Of a stretch of DNA of 64,000 nucleotides, positions 59,283-64,000 are shown piece by piece. The position numbers and the translations under genes were made by a program. Position 1 is the stretch's first letter. Each line of letters starts with the position of its first letter. Origin of the DNA: Streptomyces capillispiralis (GTDB lineage Bacteria > Actinomycetota > Actinomycetes > Streptomycetales > Streptomycetaceae); assembly GCF_007829875.1 (NCBI RefSeq), contig NZ_VIWV01000001.1, forward strand, positions 6,956,001 to 7,020,000, written 5' to 3'. Under the pieces are notes generated by a model. It had not been told where the DNA came from. It saw nothing but the letters and a program-made list of their open reading frames with translations, and ran no database searches.

Positions 59283-61298
59283 CTACGCGTGCCCCAGTGC
59301 CCGCCAACAGATCCGCAGCAGTCCCTCGTCCGCGTGGACGTCGTGGCTGCCGTGGCCACCGGGACCCGCCGCGTGCCGGCGCGGCGAGGAGACCTCCGCC
59401 CGGAGCAGGTCGTGCAGGGCCGCTCCGGCGGGCCCCAGGCGCAGGGCGAGGGCCGCGGTCGGGGTACGGGTGTGCGGATTCCCGGCCCAGGCCGCGCGCA
59501 GCACCTCCTCCGCCGTCTCCGGCTCCCCGGCGACGGACCACAGGGCACGCGCGGCGGCCGTCCGCTCCCACATGTCGTCCGCCCCGGTCAGCCGTCGCAG
59601 CCCCGGCAGGGCGGGCCGGGCCGCCGGCCCGAGCAGCTCCAGGGCCTCGGCCGCCGCCCGGCGGTCGCCGCCCGAGCCGTGGTCCAGCGCCGCGAGCAGG
59701 ACGGGCAGGACCGCGTCCGGGTCCCCTTCCACCGCCCACAGCGCCAGCGCCGCCGCCACGCCGTTCCCGCTGTCCAGCAGAGCGCGCAGGACCGGTACCG
59801 CCTCCCGGGCGGCACCGCCGGCCGCCGCCAGTGCGCGGAGCAGGGAGCCCACCAGGAAGTCCCGCATGCGGAGCTCCGCCGGCAGGCCGTCCAGCATCCG
59901 CAGGGCCACCGGTACCGTCTCGGCGTCCCCGAGCGCCGTCAGCGCGACCAGCAGGGGCACGGCGCGCTCGTACAGGTCGTCCGCGTCGGGCGGGAGCGCC
60001 GCGAGGCGCCGTCGCAACGCGGGCGCGAGGGGCGCCGCGGCGGGCCCCAGACCGGGGACGGCCCTGCCGAGGTCGTCCGGCACGACCGGGCCCGCCAGCA
60101 CCTCGGCCAGCACCTCGACGGCCCGCGGGTCCCCGGTCCTGGCCAGTGCCCTGACGGGGCGGCCCAGGGTCGGAGCGCCCCGTTCCCAGGTGTGGACGTA
60201 CAGCTCGGGGCGGTCGGTCACCAGGGCGTGGAGGTGGCCGGCGGCCGGGACCGCCAGCTCGAAGAGGTCCTCCAGGACGGCCAGGGCGGCATCGCGCAGC
60301 CGGTCGTCGTCACCGGTCAGCTGGGCGCCGATCAGGGCGACCGGCCCGGAGTAGTCGGCGCGCCAGGTGCGGAACAGGCCGGAGGACATCCACACCGCGT
60401 TGCACCGGTCGATCGGGTCGGGGCACGCCAACTGGCCGGACAGCAGGGCGATCCGGTCGGCGACCCGGCCGTCCAGGGCGGTGTGCAGGGTGCGCAGCAG
60501 CCGGGACCCCTCCTCGTCGGAGGGGCGCAGGCGCCGCAGCCGTCCGACCAGGGTGTCCGGGCCGGTGCCGCCGGACTCCGGGACGGCGGCGGGCCGTTGC
60601 CCGGCCCTCTCCTCGAGCAGCCGCAGCACGGCCGGCACCGGATCGGCGGGCAGCCGCTCGGGAGCGCAAGCAGCGAGCTGGCCCAGCGCGGCGAGCCGCA
60701 GCCCGGGGGAGAACGGCGGCGCGGTGCGTGCCGCCAGCAGGTCCACCGCGCCGTCGGCGTACCGGGGGTGCCGCCGGGCGAACAGGCCCAGGCTCTCGGT
60801 CAGCGCGAGCAGCACTCCGTCGTCGGGCTCCACGGTGATCCGCTCCCGCAACAGGCCGAGCACCCGCTCCGGTTCGTCCAGGAACCGGACGACCGCGCCC
60901 GGCGCGGCCCGCCGCACCCCGGGGTCCGCGTCGCCCAGCAGTCCGGCGAAGACGCCGGCCCGCGCCCGGACGGCGGACCGCGCCCGCGCGTAGGGCCCGC
61001 CGTCGTCGGCGTCACCGTCGTCGTCCTCGCCGCCGATGCTCACGAGCAGTTCCACGATGGCGGCCCGGTCCCGCACCTCCGCGCGGACGGCGAGCGCGAA
61101 GAGGAACGGAACGCTGGCGAGCGTTGAGTCGTACACGTCGCCCTGGTGGTGGACGGCGCCGTACATCCCGTCGAGCGCGGTCTCCCGCTCGGCGGCGTCC
61201 GCGGAGGCCAGCCCCCTCAGCAGCCGGGGCACGTCCTCCGCACTTCCGTACGCATGCCGCATCGAGGCCCAGTCGACCTCGTCGATCCCCGTGAACAC
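59283..61298 (-). CDS. HEAT-repeat protein
   Basis: A 671-residue all-helical, Ala/Leu/Arg-rich protein of tandem helical pairs. Examples of repeat cores are ARAGVFAGLLGDADPGVRRAA, LRDAALAVLEDLFELAVPA and ADDMWERTAAARALWSVAGE. The N-terminus EVDWASMRHAYGSAEDVPRLLRGLAS is the usual beginning of Streptomyces HEAT-repeat proteins. GTG 61298 is preceded by GGGGGAGGA. No enzyme motif; probably a protein-interaction scaffold. It follows the BNR protein gene by 130 bp upstream on the same strand. Confidence 0.83.
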   Translation of the reverse strand: MFTGIDEVDWASMRHAYGSAEDVPRLLRGLASADAAERETALDGMYGAVHHQGDVYDSTLASVPFLFALAVRAEVRDRAAIVELLVSIGGEDDDGDADDGGPYARARSAVRARAGVFAGLLGDADPGVRRAAPGAVVRFLDEPERVLGLLRERITVEPDDGVLLALTESLGLFARRHPRYADGAVDLLAARTAPPFSPGLRLAALGQLAACAPERLPADPVPAVLRLLEERAGQRPAAVPESGGTGPDTLVGRLRRLRPSDEEGSRLLRTLHTALDGRVADRIALLSGQLACPDPIDRCNAVWMSSGLFRTWRADYSGPVALIGAQLTGDDDRLRDAALAVLEDLFELAVPAAGHLHALVTDRPELYVHTWERGAPTLGRPVRALARTGDPRAVEVLAEVLAGPVVPDDLGRAVPGLGPAAAPLAPALRRRLAALPPDADDLYERAVPLLVALTALGDAETVPVALRMLDGLPAELRMRDFLVGSLLRALAAAGGAAREAVPVLRALLDSGNGVAAALALWAVEGDPDAVLPVLLAALDHGSGGDRRAAAEALELLGPAARPALPGLRRLTGADDMWERTAAARALWSVAGEPETAEEVLRAAWAGNPHTRTPTAALALRLGPAGAALHDLLRAEVSSPRRHAAGPGGHGSHDVHADEGLLRICWRALGHA

Positions 61299-61539
61299 GG
61301 TGTCCTCCCCCTGCGCGGTGACAACTGCCGAGAGTCTGCACCACGGCACCGACAACCAGGCGCAGCCGGGGAACGACTGTGCGCGAACCGTGCGCACGGT
61401 GGCTCGATGACGTCCCGGCCGTCGTCCGGCGGTGCCGCGCGGCCACGTCCGACGGCTGCCGGCGGGAGGGCTCCGGGCGGCGGTCGGCCGTACGAGGCGC
61501 CGCGCGGGACGCCTCGTACGGCCCCTACCCGTGGGGGGA

Positions 61540-62343
61540 CTACCGGTAGGTGATGTCGGACGAGGAGTACTTGCAGTACGTACCGTCGGGGCCCGAGCCG
61601 TTGGAGTCCGGCTCGTCGCCGTCGTCGTTGCCGATGTACTTCTGGCAGGGGACGATCTTCTTGCTGCTGTCCCCGACGATCGTGATGTTGCGCAGGGTCG
61701 CGCTGTCGCCGTAGTTGGTGTTGATGCCGGCGATCCTGCTGCCCTTCCAGTTCACCTCGATGGTGTTGAGGTTGATGGTGCGCTTGTACTGGGTGGAGCA
61801 GTTGCCGCAGGAGCGGACGAAGGTGCCGAAGTTCTTCACCGCGAAGTTCGACACGTTGAGCGTTCCGGCGCCGTTGAACTGGAACACCTTGTCGCTGGCT
61901 TCCTTGGCGCCGCCGCCGCTGACGGTGTAGACCGACCCGGACGACTTGCCCTTGAAGGTGGCGGCGTCCTCGCCGACGTCCTCCCACCAGACGTTCTGCA
62001 GCGTGCAGGAGCCCTGGCAGTGGATGCCGTCGGCGGCCGGGGCGCCCAGGATGACGTTCTTCAGGACCGCGCCGTCCGCCAGTTGCAGGATCGGGCCCTG
62101 GTCCTCGTCCTGGCCTCCGGAGCCGAGGTCCCCGGTGCCGTACAGACGCTTCATCCCGTAGTCCTTGGTGCCGGACACGGAGATGGTGGAGGAGACGCCC
62201 TCGCTGCCGTTGGGGGTCGGCCAGGTGGCGGCGCCGGCCGGAGAGGCCCCGGTCGTCATGACCATGCCAACCGAGAGGCCCAGGGTGGCGAGTGCGCCCG
62301 TCAGTGCGCGCCTGCGGGCGCGCGGTCGTGTCGCGGAAGTCAT
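61540..62343 (-). CDS. Secreted pectate lyase (PL3 type)
   Basis: A 267-residue protein with a Sec signal (ALTGALATLGLSVGMVMTT, Ala-x-Ala cut near residue 38). The PL3 parallel beta-helix is visible in GAVLKNVILGAPAADGIHCQ, SCTLQNVWWEDVGEDAATFKG, FAVKNFGTFVRSCGNCSTQ and INTNYGDSATLRNITIVGD, with the usual four cysteines. PL3 enzymes cleave polygalacturonate by calcium-dependent beta-elimination. AGAAGGAACGAC precedes the ATG. A LacI-type operator lies 163 bp upstream. Confidence 0.93.
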   Translation of the reverse strand: MTSATRPRARRRALTGALATLGLSVGMVMTTGASPAGAATWPTPNGSEGVSSTISVSGTKDYGMKRLYGTGDLGSGGQDEDQGPILQLADGAVLKNVILGAPAADGIHCQGSCTLQNVWWEDVGEDAATFKGKSSGSVYTVSGGGAKEASDKVFQFNGAGTLNVSNFAVKNFGTFVRSCGNCSTQYKRTINLNTIEVNWKGSRIAGINTNYGDSATLRNITIVGDSSKKIVPCQKYIGNDDGDEPDSNGSGPDGTYCKYSSSDITYR

Positions 62344-62503
62344 GTCGTTCCTTCTGTCGGGTGTGGGGGTCAGGACTCCCGGCGTCCGCGCTCGGGCGCC
62401 GGAAGGCCACGTACATGAACGACGTTCTTCAAGGTGCACAACGTGTGCCGTCGTTCCGTAGGAATGACGTGAGCGGGTCACGCTGCTGAACGGAAGGTAT
62501 GGG

Positions 62504-62515
62504 GTAAGCGCTTTC
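62504..62515 (-). promoter_or_regulatory. LacI-family operator-like site upstream of pectate lyase
   Basis: GTAAGCGCTTTC contains the palindrome AAGCGCTT, the core of many LacI-family operators (GAAAGCGCTTTC type). A second partial copy (ATCGCTTTC) lies near 62535. GAACGACG (62417-62424) and CGTCGTTC (62449-62456) form another inverted repeat nearer the gene, in the likely 5' leader. Confidence 0.5.
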
Positions 62516-62617
62516 TGGTCAACGCCTCGCGTGGATCGCTTTCGGCCAGGAACGGCGGATGCCGGTGGCCCGGACGCGACAGGCGTCCGGGCCACCGGCA
62601 TCCGTACCGGGCGGGGG

Positions 62618-63697
62618 TCAGACCGAGCGGTGGTACTGGTCCGGCACCCGCACCTCGCCGCCCAGCTCACGGGCCGCCTGCCGGGCCCAGGACGGGGAGC
62701 GGAGCAGTTCGCGGCCGAGGAGCACCGCGTCCGCCTCGCCGTTGGCGAGGATCTTCTCGGCCTGCTCGGCGTCGGTGATCAGGCCGACGGCGGCGACCGG
62801 CATCGGCGTCTCGCCGCGCACCCGCGCGGCGAACGGCACCTGGTAGCCGGGCCCGGTCGGGATGCGGACACCGGAGGCGTTGCCGCCGGTGGAGACGTCG
62901 AGCAGGTCGATGCCGTGGGCGTGCAGCTCGCCCGCGAAGCGCACGGTGTCGTCCGGGGTCCAGCCGGAGTCCTCCAGCCAGTCGGTGGCCGAAATGCGGA
63001 AGAACAGCGGCTTGTCGTCCGGCCACTCCTCACGCACGGCGTCGACCACCTCGAGCGCGAGACGCGTGCGGTTCTCGTACGAGCCGCCGTAGGCGTCGGT
63101 GCGGTGGTTGGAGTGCGGGGAGAGGAACTCGTTGATCAGGTAGCCGTGGGCGCCGTGGATCTCGGCGATCTCGAACCCGGCGGCGAGCGCCCGGCGGGCG
63201 GCGGCCCGGAACTGGCCGACCACGTCCCGGATCTGGTCGACGGTCAGCTCGTCCGGCGTCGGGTGGTGCTCGTCGAAGGCGAGCGGGCTCGGCGCCACCG
63301 GCTGCCAGCCGTACGCCTCCGGACCGACCGGCGCGCCGCCCTTCCAGGGCCGGTCGGTGGACGCCTTGCGCCCGGCGTGTGCGAGCTGGATGGCGGGGAC
63401 GGTGCCCTGCGAGACGAGGAAGCGGGTGATCCGGCGGAACGCCTCGACCTGCGTGTCGTTCCAGATGCCCAGGTCGTACGGAGAGATGCGGCCCTCCGGC
63501 GACACGGCGGTGGCCTCGACGACGATGAGCCCGGTGCCGCCGGCCGCGCGGGCCGCGTAGTGCGCGAAGTGCCAGTCGGCGGGCGCGCCGGCCTCGGGGC
63601 CCTCGGGCGCGGCCGAGTACTGGCACATCGGCGGCATCCACACCCGGTTGGGGATCGTCACGTCGCGCAGGGTGTACGGCTCGAACAGCAGGCTCAC
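62618..63697 (-). CDS. Old Yellow Enzyme-family NADH:flavin oxidoreductase (YqjM-like)
   Basis: A 359-residue FMN enzyme. IPNRVWMPPMCQYSA has the redox-modulating Cys and following Tyr of the thermophilic-like (YqjM) OYE class; EIHGAHGYLINEFLSPHSN carries the FMN-binding HxxxHG region, and DAVLLGRELLRSPSW is the C-terminal phosphate site. It reduces activated alkenes with NAD(P)H. GTG 63697 is preferred to ATG 63709 because GGAG lies nine bases before it. Divergent from an ArsR regulator, with operator and promoters between. Confidence 0.93.
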   Translation of the reverse strand: MSLLFEPYTLRDVTIPNRVWMPPMCQYSAAPEGPEAGAPADWHFAHYAARAAGGTGLIVVEATAVSPEGRISPYDLGIWNDTQVEAFRRITRFLVSQGTVPAIQLAHAGRKASTDRPWKGGAPVGPEAYGWQPVAPSPLAFDEHHPTPDELTVDQIRDVVGQFRAAARRALAAGFEIAEIHGAHGYLINEFLSPHSNHRTDAYGGSYENRTRLALEVVDAVREEWPDDKPLFFRISATDWLEDSGWTPDDTVRFAGELHAHGIDLLDVSTGGNASGVRIPTGPGYQVPFAARVRGETPMPVAAVGLITDAEQAEKILANGEADAVLLGRELLRSPSWARQAARELGGEVRVPDQYHRSV

Positions 63698-63748
63698 GGC
63701 GGGCTCCATTCGTCGGGTGCCGGGGACGGTGCGGCTCGTACGATAAGC

Positions 63749-63778
63749 ATCGTAGTACGGCGGATGTCAAACTACGAT
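63749..63778. promoter_or_regulatory. Divergent promoter with palindromic operator
   Basis: ATCGTAGT (63749-63756) and ACTACGAT (63771-63778) form a perfect inverted repeat. Between them TGTCAA at 63765-63770 reads TTGACA on the minus strand, a consensus -35 for the oxidoreductase, and can also serve as plus-strand -35 for the ArsR gene, whose -10 TACAAT is at 63787-63792 with 16-bp spacing. Repressor binding here would shut both genes. Confidence 0.6.
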
Positions 63779-63821
63779 GGTTCTCGTACAATGGGCCTTC
63801 CCGGACCGAAGTGGAGCCGCC

Positions 63822-64000
63822 GTGACGACCGCCGCACCCGCCGCCAGCAGCCGCGACCTGCCCCACCCGGCACGCGACGAGATCCGGCTGGAGGGCGTGC
63901 TGCACGCGCTCTCCGACCCCGTGCGGCTGCGCATCGTCCGCGAGCTCGCGGACGGGGAGGTCGCGCTCTCCTGCTCGCACTTCAATCTGCCGGTCACCAA
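63822..64000 (+). CDS. ArsR-family transcriptional regulator (3' end missing)
   Basis: The first 59 codons are visible from GTG 63822, preceded by GGAG at 63813-63816. RLEGVLHALSDPVRLRIVREL is the typical first helix pair of ArsR winged-helix repressors, followed by ALSCSHFNLPVTK. The Cys in SCSH could be a ligand residue. Probably controls the divergent Old Yellow Enzyme gene through the palindrome between them. Confidence 0.88.
   Translation, partial: MTTAAPAASSRDLPHPARDEIRLEGVLHALSDPVRLRIVRELADGEVALSCSHFNLPVT

Noticed and set aside
1..64000. tRNA, rRNA, CRISPR arrays, intact transposases, integrases, or a PKS/NRPS cluster
   Set aside because: None seen: no cloverleaf with T-loop pattern, no regularly spaced direct repeats with unique spacers, no DDE or recombinase motifs, and no megasynthase modules.

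Overview
The window is a piece of a high-GC actinobacterial chromosome, almost certainly Streptomyces. G/C dominates third codon positions, purine-rich ribosome sites precede many ATG/GTG starts, and the gene families are typical of that genus (ROK-linked xylAB, DUF5709, DUF5997, a probable DUF6397, DUF4142, roadblock protein, LAL-type LuxR regulator, type B L31). I see about 57 genes, of which the first and last are cut by the window edges. I found no rRNA, tRNA, CRISPR array, intact transposase, integrase or large biosynthetic cluster. Most of it reads as ordinary chromosome with a few accessory insertions.

Layout. 1-1.5 kb: tail of a GDPD-like gene, a small membrane protein and a luciferase-domain protein. 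1.6-5.6 kb: xylose catabolism, with xylA divergent from xylB and a ROK repressor and a palindrome between them. 5.6-6.2 kb: terminator and a 15-bp tandem array. 6.2-15.9 kb: a Leu-Pro-Ser repeat membrane protein, an overlapping SWIM/SNF2 pair, a secreted tannase-like hydrolase, small unknowns, an MpaB-type oxygenase, a methyltransferase and a likely F420-enzyme relic. 16.2-22.9 kb: roadblock protein, a DUF6397-like protein, thioesterase II, Ski2-like helicase, YdjM-like membrane hydrolase, L31 type B and DUF5709. 23.2-31.6 kb: a heterodimeric ABC exporter with mirror-image degenerate ATPase motifs, a MarR regulator with a divergent homodimer-type exporter, MltG and a flavin monooxygenase. 31.8-34.4 kb: a YjbQ gene whose last ~54 bp are duplicated 2.2 kb downstream, bracketing an enoyl-CoA hydratase and a TetR regulator. 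34.9-43.8 kb: a TerD-nuclease-like fusion, LAL regulator, anti-sigma-type ATPase, SRPBCC protein, USP, and a two-gene cation/proton antiporter. 43.9-44.1 kb: four 73-bp tandem repeats. 44.2-52.3 kb: a MerR/beta-clamp fusion, an unknown protein, DUF5997 divergent from an HTH-less LysR domain, DUF4142, a Tat-exported GH127 enzyme, a HAD hydrolase and an Lrp regulator. 52.4-64 kb: a FUSC exporter with a leader ORF and U-tract terminator, a lactonase with a DasR-like box, sirohydrochlorin chelatase, GlcNAc-kinase-like gene coupled to ung, a BNR-repeat protein, a HEAT-repeat protein, pectate lyase, Old Yellow Enzyme and a divergent ArsR regulator.

Functional themes are plant-polymer and sugar use (xylose isomerase/kinase, arabinofuranosidase, pectate lyase, tannase-like esterase, amino-sugar kinase), export and ion homeostasis, and DNA/stress processing (SNF2-SWIM, Ski2-like helicase, UDG, TerD-nuclease fusion, MerR-clamp fusion). 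The most unusual items are the MerR/sliding-clamp fusion with a possible internal start, the TerD fusion, the duplicated yjbQ end around a small island, and the complementary degeneracy of the ABC pair. All assignments rest on reading motifs by eye; no database search was run.
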